64,000 nucleotides of DNA from Fen-330 sp050008465 (lineage in GTDB: Bacteria > Acidobacteriota > Terriglobia > Bryobacterales > Bryobacteraceae). Shown one piece after another: positions 28,141 to 37,600 of this stretch (its first letter is position 1; each line of letters starts with the position of its first letter). The position numbers were made by a program, and so were the translations under genes. Where the stretch lies: positions 14,260 to 78,259 of the forward strand of contig JBEKMO010000011.1 in NCBI GenBank assembly GCA_050008465.1. Reading direction: 5' to 3'. The notes beneath the pieces are model-generated. The model saw only the letters and a list, made by a program, of their open reading frames with translations, did no database searches and had not been told where the DNA came from.

Positions 28141-28437
28141 ATGTCCCCACTACAAGCCTGTGAGGGAATGTTCGTCTTCGCGCTGTCGGTTTTCGTCGGC
28201 ATCGTCCTCCTGGTCTTCTTCCTGAGAAGAATGTTCGCGTGGATGGACCGGCGCGGCTGGATCACGTACACGGGCGACCCGCCCACCTATGGCTCGCTCG
28301 GGAACGCCTTCCTCGAGCTACAGAAGCTGGCGCAGCCCCAAATGGAGTACATTCTCGAGCAGAAGGAAGCGGAGAAACAGAAACTGGAGGAGGACGGCGA
28401 AGCCGGCCCAGACGACCCAACCCGAAAGCTACCGTAA
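28141..28437 (+). CDS. Small single-pass membrane protein, unknown function
   Basis: 98 aa. One hydrophobic helix at residues 10-29 (MFVFALSVFVGIVLLVFFLR) and a charged C-terminal coiled region (LEQKEAEKQKLEED). GAAAGGAA precedes the ATG by 8 bases. The stop overlaps the 3' end of the convergent SpoIID gene by 9 bp. No family recognised. Confidence 0.6.
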   Translation: MSPLQACEGMFVFALSVFVGIVLLVFFLRRMFAWMDRRGWITYTGDPPTYGSLGNAFLELQKLAQPQMEYILEQKEAEKQKLEEDGEAGPDDPTRKLP

Positions 28438-29247
28438 CTCCACCAACTCCGCGTTCGGAAAGTAGTGCCGCAGTATCTCGCGGAACGTGGCCCCGGCGGC
28501 GGCCATCCCCTTGGCCCCCGTCTGGCACAGGCCGAATCCGTGTCCCGCGCCTTCGCCGCGCGGATCGCAGTACGAGCAGCGCACGCGCGGGCCGCGCCGG
28601 CAGTACACGCAGTCCACCGCGAAGTACGGGTACTCGCCCGGCGCCGGATTCGCAAGCGCGCGCGTGCGGCCGCCACAGCTCGCCGAAAATAGCGCGGCGA
28701 CCGTCGCGCCGCGGTAGCCTAGCACCATGCCGCGGGTGCGCTCCGCCGCAATCGCCGCGGGCGCATTCAACGGAGGCGGCTCGCGCAGGAACTGGCAGTG
28801 CGTGGTGTCGCAAAAATCGAACCCGTGGTGACGCCCGCGCGCCGCCGCGTAATACGAGCGGGTCACCACGGCCTGCGCCTTCAGCGCCTCCAGCGATGCG
28901 CCCGGCGGGCTCTCCGCCGCCACCGCCGAAGCCACCGCGACTTCCAACTCCATCGCCACTATCGCCACCAGCGCGCCCGCCTCGGCCCTCACTTCGAGTT
29001 CCCCGCGAAATCTCCGCTCGATTTTCCCCGGCACGCTCAGCACAAACTCGCCACCGCCGCGCGGAGCAGCGTGCACCGATCCCGCCAGCTCGCTCGCCCG
29101 CACCCGCAGCACTCGCCCTCCCTCGAGTACGATCCGCCCCGCGCCCGATTCCACCACCAGCGCCTGGCCCGGCACGGGCCGCACCACTATCTCCGAGGGC
29201 CGGAACAGCCCGAACACGCCGATCCACACCATCGCGGCTAGCATCAA
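28429..29247 (-). CDS. SpoIID/LytB-domain protein (probable peptidoglycan lytic enzyme)
   Basis: 272 aa. Short signal or anchor sequence, then beta-rich 25-100, then the SpoIID domain with ASLEALKAQAVVTRSYYAAA, CDTTHCQFLRE, RGMVLGYRGATVAALFSASC and GHGFGLCQTGAKGMA. SpoIID proteins of spore formers cut glycan strands lacking stem peptides; homologues in non-sporulating bacteria are presumed cell-wall lytic or modifying enzymes. It is the last gene of the minus-strand envelope string, 67 bp behind the transpeptidase-like gene with a double hairpin in between. Confidence 0.83.
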   Translation of the reverse strand: MMLAAMVWIGVFGLFRPSEIVVRPVPGQALVVESGAGRIVLEGGRVLRVRASELAGSVHAAPRGGGEFVLSVPGKIERRFRGELEVRAEAGALVAIVAMELEVAVASAVAAESPPGASLEALKAQAVVTRSYYAAARGRHHGFDFCDTTHCQFLREPPPLNAPAAIAAERTRGMVLGYRGATVAALFSASCGGRTRALANPAPGEYPYFAVDCVYCRRGPRVRCSYCDPRGEGAGHGFGLCQTGAKGMAAAGATFREILRHYFPNAELVELR

Positions 29248-29266
29248 TACTCTTCACCTTGTCTTC

Positions 29267-29312
29267 GTGGGGCGGACCTCCGGTCCGCGGGCCGACGTCC
29301 ACGTCGGCCCAC
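29267..29312. repeat. Double-hairpin intergenic repeat, type B copy 1
   Basis: GCGGACCTCCGGTCCGC (29272-29288) directly followed by a 22-bp perfect hairpin starting GGGCCGACGT (29289-29310). Nearly identical to 47213-47258. It lies between the transpeptidase and SpoIID genes. Confidence 0.85.
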
Positions 29313-29314
29313 CA

Positions 29315-30085
29315 TCACTTCCCGTCCCGAATCACGCGCAGCATCTGCCCCGCCACCACTGCGGCCTCTGCGCCGGGGACGCCGTGTACCCGCACCAGCA
29401 CCGCATAGCGCGGCGATTCCGCGGGATAGAACGCCATCACGTAGCCGTCGCCAGGCGCCTTCCGGCGGTGAACGCACGGCGCCGTGCCGGTTTTTGCCAG
29501 TCCCATTCGCGCGGCTCGCCCGGTTCCCGACCGCGCGCCCATCGCCATGCCGCGCACCAGTTCCGCCGCGCGCGGCTCCGCAACCAGCCGGCAGTAGGCG
29601 CGCGCCAGCTCGAGCGGCGCGACCCTCCACCCGCTGCCCAGCCCAATCAGCGTTTGCGCCGTTGAACCCGCCGGCGGCCCTTCCATTCCATACCGTTGTG
29701 CCAGGTTCGCCACATCCTCCATGCGCACCTCCGCGGCCAGCGCGCGGAAGTAGGCGTTGCAGGATTGCGCCACCGCCTCGCTGATCCCGATCCGCCCATG
29801 CCCGCGCTCCAGCCAGCAGCGGCTGGCCTTTCCACGGCACACGTACTCGGGATAGCGGTATTGGTGCGCCTCGCCGTAGGCCAGCGCCGTGAACGGCTTC
29901 ACCAGCGATCCCACCGGAACCGGCCGCTCCGCGTTCTCCCAGCGCGAATCCACCAGCCGGCCCGTGCGCGCATCCACCAGCAGGTACGAGGTGCCTGCTT
30001 CCGGGAAACGCTCTCTCAGCAGCCGCACCAGCGATTGCTCGTACAGCGAGCCCGCCACCAGAACCAGTGCCGCGAGCTGCGTCAT
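29315..30085 (-). CDS. Penicillin-binding-protein-like transpeptidase domain protein
   Basis: 256 aa with a signal-like start (MTQLAALVLVAGSL). The three penicillin-recognising motifs are present in order: S60-LV-K63 (VGSLVKPF), S108-C-N110, K198-T-G200. Only the transpeptidase fold is present, without the dimerisation domain of class B PBPs, so it resembles a minimal PBP or a class D beta-lactamase relative. It would form or trim peptide cross-links in the periplasm. Its ATG overlaps the stop of the 30082 gene by 4 bp, placing it in the same operon as the TPR and VIT-VWA genes. Confidence 0.82.
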   Translation of the reverse strand: MTQLAALVLVAGSLYEQSLVRLLRERFPEAGTSYLLVDARTGRLVDSRWENAERPVPVGSLVKPFTALAYGEAHQYRYPEYVCRGKASRCWLERGHGRIGISEAVAQSCNAYFRALAAEVRMEDVANLAQRYGMEGPPAGSTAQTLIGLGSGWRVAPLELARAYCRLVAEPRAAELVRGMAMGARSGTGRAARMGLAKTGTAPCVHRRKAPGDGYVMAFYPAESPRYAVLVRVHGVPGAEAAVVAGQMLRVIRDGK

Positions 30086-31686
30086 GGCCCCAAACGGTAG
30101 ACCACCGTCTGGGTCACCGCGCGCCCGCTATCCCGCACCACGATCGAAGATGAGCTGACCCGCGAAAGCGTCCGCCCCAGGCTCGCGATGTTCTCCGAGA
30201 AGAACCGCGGCTCGCGCGACTCGCCTCTCTCCGTGTAGTCGATCAGCCGCGTCATCTTCGCGAAGTTCGCGCGTTCCCGCGCCAGGCTGAATCCGGCCGC
30301 GTAGTCCCCCTCCCCCTTCGCCGGAGCGTTTTCGATTCGCGCCATCACGCGGCCCAGGAGCGCCTCTGAATTCGCGATCACCAGCACGCGGCCCTTGGCC
30401 TCGAACGCGATCCGGCCCAGCGGGCCTGTCTCCGCCGCCGTGCTCAACGCGCCGCGCACCGCCTCCGCGCTCCAGTCCGCCGACCCAAGCAGCACCACCG
30501 CCGAATCGATCCCCACGAACACGTCATCCGGTAGCCTGCGCGTCCCGCCGACCTCCAGCATCGCCTCCAGCTTCGCGCCCTCGATCAGCCGGCGCAGCTC
30601 CTCGGGTACAAACCGGCCCCCGGTGTTCTCCAGCGGCGGCTCGTCGATGCGCGTCTCGAGGTCCCCCTCGCTGCCCGCCGCCGCGGCCACCGGCGCCGAG
30701 GGAGCCGCCTCCGATGAACGTCCACCCTGCGCTTGCGGAGCCAGTATCCTGCTGACCACCAGATCCAGCGCGGCCTCCGGCGTCGGATTCGCCCAGGCCC
30801 GATACAGCCCCGAATCATCCGGCGTCAGGCGCAGCGCTTTCCCCAGACCCTCCCCTGGCGCAACCGGCGGCCCCTGCGAGAACCGCAGCAGCACGCGCTG
30901 CTCGCGAATCTCGGAAGGCGAGCGAAATACGTCCGCGATTCCTGCACCGTATTGCCGGAACTCCGAAACGTTCCTCTGCACCCAGTACGACCGGAAGTGC
31001 GGGCTGCGCACCAGCTCCGGGACGTTCATCACCAGCCGCAGGTCGCCCCGCGCCCCGGCCGCACGCACGGAAGCGGCGAACCATTCCTCGCCCGCGACCG
31101 CACTTCCGCCGGCCCCCGCAATCAGCTTGAGCGCCGCCGGCATGAGGTCCTCGCGCGTCGCCACCAGCAGATAATCGCTCGTCGTGGCGAACGCGGCCAC
31201 CCGCCGCGACTCCGGGTCCATGCGCACGAAGTAGTCCGTCCCGGCGGCCTTGCGCGTCTCGTAGTTCCCGCGCGTACGCCACAGCAGCGTCTCCATGGCC
31301 CGCGCCGACGCGAGCCGGGTGATGTACAGGAACTCCAGCTTCCCGATGTCGTAAATCGCCAGCGCGGATTCCCCGCCCGCCACCGATTCCGCGAGCGGCA
31401 TGTCCGCCGGCAGCCCCGCCGCGGCCGCGTACTGCGCCTGCGCTCCGGCCAGCCGCTCGAACAGCCGCGACCGCGAGAACACCGCGTAGCTGGCGCTTTC
31501 CAGCCACAGCTTCTTCTCCGCCGATCCGTTCCAGTCGCGCACCAGTGCGCCGAAATCCTGGGCCTCCAGGTACAGGATCGGCCCGGCCGGAACGTATCCG
31601 GCCAGGCTGTGCGGCGCGGGCGCCTGCACCACGGCCCACACCGCCAGCGCCACCACCCCCAGCGAAAGAGCAATGCGGAGTCTCAT
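30082..31686 (-). CDS. Exported protein of unknown function (534 aa)
   Basis: N-terminal signal or anchor (LRIALSLGVVALAVWAVVQA). The text YVPAGPILYLEAQDFGALV, then a LPADMPLAESVAGGESALAI-type region and the repeat-like ending GRIAFEAKGRVLVIANSEAL resemble secreted proteins of the DUF3352 type, but this is by feel only. Residues 330-350 are a low-complexity linker. Overlaps the TPR gene upstream by 4 bp and the transpeptidase gene downstream by 4 bp, so it is probably made in fixed ratio with both. Confidence 0.7.
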   Translation of the reverse strand: MRLRIALSLGVVALAVWAVVQAPAPHSLAGYVPAGPILYLEAQDFGALVRDWNGSAEKKLWLESASYAVFSRSRLFERLAGAQAQYAAAAGLPADMPLAESVAGGESALAIYDIGKLEFLYITRLASARAMETLLWRTRGNYETRKAAGTDYFVRMDPESRRVAAFATTSDYLLVATREDLMPAALKLIAGAGGSAVAGEEWFAASVRAAGARGDLRLVMNVPELVRSPHFRSYWVQRNVSEFRQYGAGIADVFRSPSEIREQRVLLRFSQGPPVAPGEGLGKALRLTPDDSGLYRAWANPTPEAALDLVVSRILAPQAQGGRSSEAAPSAPVAAAAGSEGDLETRIDEPPLENTGGRFVPEELRRLIEGAKLEAMLEVGGTRRLPDDVFVGIDSAVVLLGSADWSAEAVRGALSTAAETGPLGRIAFEAKGRVLVIANSEALLGRVMARIENAPAKGEGDYAAGFSLARERANFAKMTRLIDYTERGESREPRFFSENIASLGRTLSRVSSSSIVVRDSGRAVTQTVVYRLGP

Positions 31687-34600
31687 TTCTCTCTGCCTCC
31701 CTCCATGCGCACGCGGACCAGGTGCTCCTGCTCCAGCCCGCCCTTTATCACCGGCCGCCGCAGCGCGTTCTCCTCCCGGCGCTTCGCTTCCACCTGGAGC
31801 CGTTCGATCCCGGCCCGAGCCTCCGCCGTCGGCTCGATGGCCAGCGCGATCCGGTACATCACCGCCGCGGAGCCTGGCCGCCCGGTCTTCTCGAACGCCA
31901 GCGCCAGCCCCTCGGCAATCGCCGCGCGCTCCCGGCCGGACAATCCGCTCGACGACGGAAACTCCTGCGCGTAGGAACTCACGTCGATGGCCTCGGACGT
32001 GCCCCGCTCCCGGAGCACGTACTTCAGACCGCCGGATTCAAACACCGGCTCCATCGCCGACAGCGCCAACTGGTACCGCGCGCTCGCCAGCGCCGCGCGC
32101 ACCAGCGGGAGCCGCGCCGCGTTGGCTTCCGGCTCGATTGCGATCGCGCCCAGGAGCAGCCGGATGCGCGTCCCCGCGTCGCCCGCCGTCTCCGCCGCCT
32201 TCACCCTAGCGTGGGTGAAAAAGGGTTGCTCGGCCGCCGCCGGCGCAATCGCGCCCGTCGCCAGCAGGTCCAGTTCCGCGCTGCCGCTCTTCCCGCCCGG
32301 CTTGAGCGCGGCCGCCTGCGCGCGCAGTTCATAGGACGCCGCGGGCGCGCTCGCCACCGACGCATCCCCCAGCTTCACCCGCGCCCCGAAATCCCACGGA
32401 ACGGCCTTCACCCGCGCCTCCAGGAACGGCCGCGCCTCCGCCTTGTGGCCCGTCTTGCTGAGCAGGTCGGCCGCGGCCTCCAGGTCCTGGAACGGCTCGT
32501 CCGCCACCAGCGTCATCCGCCGCAGCAGCGTGACCGCCGCCTCCGTGTTCCCCTCCTCGAGCCGCAGTTCCGCCAGCCCCAGGAAGTTCGCCGCGGTGAA
32601 GTTCCGCTCGTCGAGCTGGCGCGTGTACACGAACTCGAGCAGGCGCCGCGCCTCCGCACGCGGCTCGAGCCCGCCCGCCAATCGCAGCAGCGTATCCAGC
32701 GCCGGCGCCTTATCCGGCTCGCGCCGATACCGCTCGATGAGCTGCGCCAGCCTGCCGCCTTGCGCCGCGATGCGGATCTCGAGCGAAACCAGCGACTCCG
32801 CGAATTCTCCCTCGGCCTTCGCCGTCAGCGCCTCCAGCTCCATTCGCGCCCGCTCCGTCTGCTTGGTCTCGACCAGGTACTCGATCCAGCTCAGGCGCCA
32901 GCGCCGCACGTCGTCTCTCCGGTACTGCTGCATCGAGAACTGCGCCGCCTCCGCCTCCGCCGCTTCTTGAATCCGGCGGTAAACGGGCTCGCGGTTCTCC
33001 TTGGGCAGCCACTTCGATTCGATCACCGTGCTCAGCAGCTCCGACCGCTTCGGCGCGCTGCTGCAAAGGTCCAGAACCCAGGCCGTTCCCGCCGCCGGGT
33101 CCGCCGCCGCCTCGAATGCCGCGCCCAGCAGCGTGTCCGACCGGTACGCCCCATTGCGCCGGATGTAGGTCCGCAGCACGGCGTCGGCGTCCTTCTGCAC
33201 CGCGGGCAGCAGTTTGCGCCGCCCGATGTTCCCGAGTTCGTGCTCCACGTCGCTCCAGAACGTCTCCGGCGTCCGCCCGTCCAGCACTTTGCGGAACGCC
33301 TGAAACGCCGCCTTCCAGTGCGCGATGGCTTCCTCGCGCTTCCCCTGCTCCCACAGCACCTCCGCGATCCGGTCCTCGGCGCTGCCGCGCTTCGGGTCGA
33401 GCTCCAGCGTGTGCCCGTAATCCGCCAGCGCCCGGGGGAAATCGCGCTCCTCGCGATAGTATTCGGCCAGCGTGTAGTACGCCTCCGCGCGCGCCGGCGT
33501 ACCCTCGACCAGCGCCGGCAGGTAGTCCTCCGGATCGCCGCTCTTCTTCGCCGCCTCGTACTCGCCGTAGGCCGTGCCGTAGTAGAACCAGGAATCCCCC
33601 GCGAGCTGCTGGCTGCGGTCGCCCTTCTTGCCCAGTCGCTCGCCGATCGTCCCCGTGCCCAGCGCGCCCAGGAAGCTCGCCTCCACCGTCGCCGGCGCCA
33701 CATCCGCGTAGTGCAGTCCCGTCAGGCCGGTGTAGGCTTTCGTCCACACCGCATCCAGCCCGCGCCCCCGCGCCGCCACCGCTCGCAGCGCCAGTTCGAC
33801 GTTGCCGCTTCCGACTGCCGCGTTTGCCGCCGCGTCGCGTTCCTTCTCGCGAGCGTTCGCGGCGAGCGCTACCAACCGTTGCGGATCGCGCTTCAGCAAC
33901 AACTCCAGGTACCGCTCCAGCGTGTCCCCGGACAGCTCGCTGTTCTGCTCCGCCAGCGTGAGCGCCGCAACCTCGCCCGACTCGTCTCCCGCCGAGCGAT
34001 ACGCCTCCGCCGCCTGGGTCAGCAGATGATTGTCTCGCTCCTGTGCCGGATAGACGTTCCAATACGCCAGCAGCTTGTGCGCCAGGTCGTCGTACTTCAT
34101 CCGCCGAGTCTGTAGTTCGGAAAACCGCCTCTCCTCGGACGACGCCTTTCCGGCATTCAGCATGATGTGCCCGAACCACCAGCGCGCCTCCAGATCCGCC
34201 AGCCCGGCGTTGCGCGCCAATGAAACGTACGTCCGCGCGTCCTGCTTCTCAACGAACGCCTCGAGCGCGGATTTCTCCTCCGGCGTATAGTACGCCTTTG
34301 CCACCGTGCCCACCTCCGTGAGCACGGACTGGAACGGGCCCGGCTCGGTGGGCAGCTTCTCCAGCCGCCCAATCGCCGCCTCGTAAACCCGCAGCCGCGT
34401 CATGATTCGCGCGTAGATCTGCGCTCCCTCCTGGTAGTCGCTGTCCGCCAGCAGGTCCTTGCCCGCCAGCTCGACCCCGCGCTCCGCGAACCGCCGCGCC
34501 GGCTCCAGCAGGTTCCAGGAATCCAGGATCCGCGCCGCCTCGAAGAACGGCTGCGGCCGCTCCGGCCGGCCCTCGACGAGCGCCGTATTGAGCGCTTTCA

Positions 34601-37600
34601 CCGCCGCCTCGGTCTGCCCCTTCCGCGCGTACACTTCGGCCACCTTCCGCATCCACTGCGGATCGTGGTAGGTCCGCTCGTAGAGCTTCGTGTAGCTCGC
34701 GAGCGCCTCGTCGAAGCGCATCAGCCGCTCCTCCAGCGATGCCCGCGCCATGTGCAGGTCCACCCGGTCCGGCCGGATCGCCGTGGCCTGCGAATACGCC
34801 GCAATCGCCCCCGGGATGTCCTCGAAGAACGTGTCGAGCCGCGCCATCACCATCGGCCAGCGATAATCCCGCGGCGAATCCGCCACCGCTTTCTTGAAGT
34901 ACCCCACCAGCCGGTCCTTCACTCCGTGCGACGAAGCGTACGTCGCCGCCTCCCGCGTGACTCCTTCGTCTTCCGGATAACCCTTCACGATCTCGATGTA
35001 CTGGTCCACCGCCGCCGTGTAGTCCTTCTGCCGCGTCAGCACCGGGATCAGCCCGCGCCGCAGCACGAGTTTCAATTTGTCATCCGAAACCTCGCGCATC
35101 TTGCCCGTGTAGAAATCGCGCAGCCCGCGGTCGTCGCCCTCGCGCACATAGGTGTCGGCCATCGCCGCGACGTACTCCGGCTTGAACGGATCGCCCTCCA
35201 GCAACCCTCCCATCAACTGCCGCGCGCGCTGGGTGTCGCCGGCCTCCGTCGATTTCATCGCGGCTTCCAGCGTGAACTGCTTCTTCAGCGTAGCGTTCGC
35301 GGCCCCCGCCGCCCCCACCAGCACGTCCACCGCCTGCCGTTGCAGCTTGTTCCGCCAGTAGAAATCCGCCGTCGCGCGCACCACCCCCAGGATGGCCGGA
35401 TGCTCCGTGTACAGCGCCTCCACCGTCTCTCGCGCCCGCTGCACGTCGCGCTTTCCCTCGTGATACCGCATCAGCGCCAGCCGCAACCGCATCCGCTCCA
35501 CCGGATCGGTCGCCACCGCGATCTCGCGTTCCAGCGACCGCCCCAGCACCTCGTCCAGCCCCAGCCGGTCCGCCGTCTCCCGCACTTTCTCCAGCACCTC
35601 GAAAGACGCCGTCCGCCCGGCGACCCCGAGCAGGAACTGCACCAGGTCGTCCCGCCGGTTCTGCGCTTCCAGCAGCGCTGTGCGCAGTGAGACCGCCGCT
35701 GCCCCCGGGTTCGCGCCCGCCGTCCGTTCGATAGTCAGCTTCTCGACGATCGCCCGCTGCGCCGGCCGCCGCGACAGTTTGATCAGCCGCGCCCGCGCCG
35801 AAGATTCCTCCTCCGCGCCCTGGATGTACTCCGCCACCGCCCGCGTGTAGTTGCGCTTGTTCTCGTAAATCGCCCCAGCCTCGTACGCATACAGCGCCGG
35901 ATTGCCCAGCTTCTTGCGCCCTTCTCCGATCAGCCGCAGCGCGTCGTCGAAGAGGTAGTAGTCCCAGAACACCGTGGCCGCTTCCAAATAGCCGCTGGGT
36001 GTGCCGGGTTCGATCGCCGCGAGCTCGTTCCAATACGGTCGCGCGCGCGCAAACATCTCCCGGTCCGCATGAATCTCCCCCAATTCGGTCAGTACCGCGT
36101 GGTCCCTCGGCTCCGACTGGTGCAGCTTTTCCTCGATCGCAATCGCTTTGTCTGTGAATCGCGCATCGAACGCGGCCAGCGACCGGTCCAGCGATGCCGC
36201 CCGGTGCGCCAGCCGAGCGTTGCCCGGCTCCTGCTCCGCCGCCGCATCGAGCGGCGCCGCAGCCTCTTCGAAATGCGATCGCCACGCCTCCGCCTCGCCC
36301 AGAAAACGCACCGCGGCCGGATTCCCCGCGCCCGCCGCCCGCGCCGCCTCGACCTCCGAACCGAGCCGCTTTGAGCTCGCCAGCATCTCAAAGAACCAGG
36401 CGCGCACCCGGTCGTCGTGATACCAGTAATTCCGCAGCAGCTTTTCTACGGCCGCCGAATTCCACGTGTCCTTGCTCGAGTACGCCGAAAGCAGGTTGTG
36501 CACAAACACCATGTCGTACGGGAACCGCTGGTGCGCGTACAGGTTGAGCTGCAAGTGCATCGCCGCCCCGCTCGACCCCTCTATCACCACGCTCTGGAAG
36601 TACTTCTCCAGATCGGTGCCCGAGAAAATACCGGTTACTTCGCGCGTCAGCTTCTCAAACTCCGCCGTCTGCTTCCGCCGCAGATACCAGCGCGCCAGCT
36701 TGTCGTGCCACGACGTGCCCCCGAATTGCTGAATGGCCCGCCGGTACACCTCTCCGGTCTGCGCGTCGAAGCGGTTCTGCTGCATGAACGCCGCCAGCCG
36801 CTCGTAGAGCCCCGGATCGTTCGGGTTCCGGTCGAGTTCCCTCCGCAGCAGCCGGAGCGCCTCCAGCGGCCGCTTGAGAGAAACCAGCCGCGAGATGTAC
36901 CGCTCCAGAACGCCCGAGTAATCGCCCGCCCGCACCGCCGGTTTGGCGGTCTCCTCCCCAGCGGACTCCTCCGTCCCCCCTTCCGTCCGCGCTTCCGAGC
37001 CGCGACCGCGAGGGAGCGGTCTTACTCCCGCACCCAACGGCAACCCGCCCGCCCGCTCCGCCAGCTCCTTCAGCACCTCGTCGTACATCGCGAATTCCTG
37101 CTGGGTGTCCCCCTTGCGCGCGAACGCCTCCGCCATGAGGAGCGCGACCTCGGTCCGCTCCTCGGCCTGCGGAAACGCCGCCCGGAACTTGCGCCCGCCG
37201 CGGATCACTCCATCGCTGTCCCCGTAGGTCGCGTAGGCCTGGATCAACCGGCTATGCAGTTCCGGCCGCCGCGGCGATTTCGGAAAGCGCGAGTCGAACA
37301 GCGCCATCAGCTCGGCGGCGCGCACCCGGTGGAAATAGGCCACCGAAGCCCGGTCCTCGTCGGCGTACTGCTCTCGCGGGGTGGCCGAGTTCAACAGCAG
37401 CGACAGGATGCCGTTCAAAAACCCGGGATAAGGGTCCATCGTGGCGACGTCTTTGTAGAACGACAGGTCGCCCGCCCCAAACCGGATCGGCTGCTCGGGC
37501 GCGGTGACAAGCACGCTGATGATTCCCGCCAGCGCCCGCTCGGCATCCGCCCCGCCGTTCGCCACCTTGTAAACCTCGTAGTAGTTCCGGACCGCTTCCT

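Noticed and set aside
31545..34115. Plus-strand open frame of 856 codons opposite the giant TPR gene
   Set aside because: Arg/Pro/Leu-rich text without domains; the minus strand has clear TPR structure. An antisense shadow of GC-rich codons.
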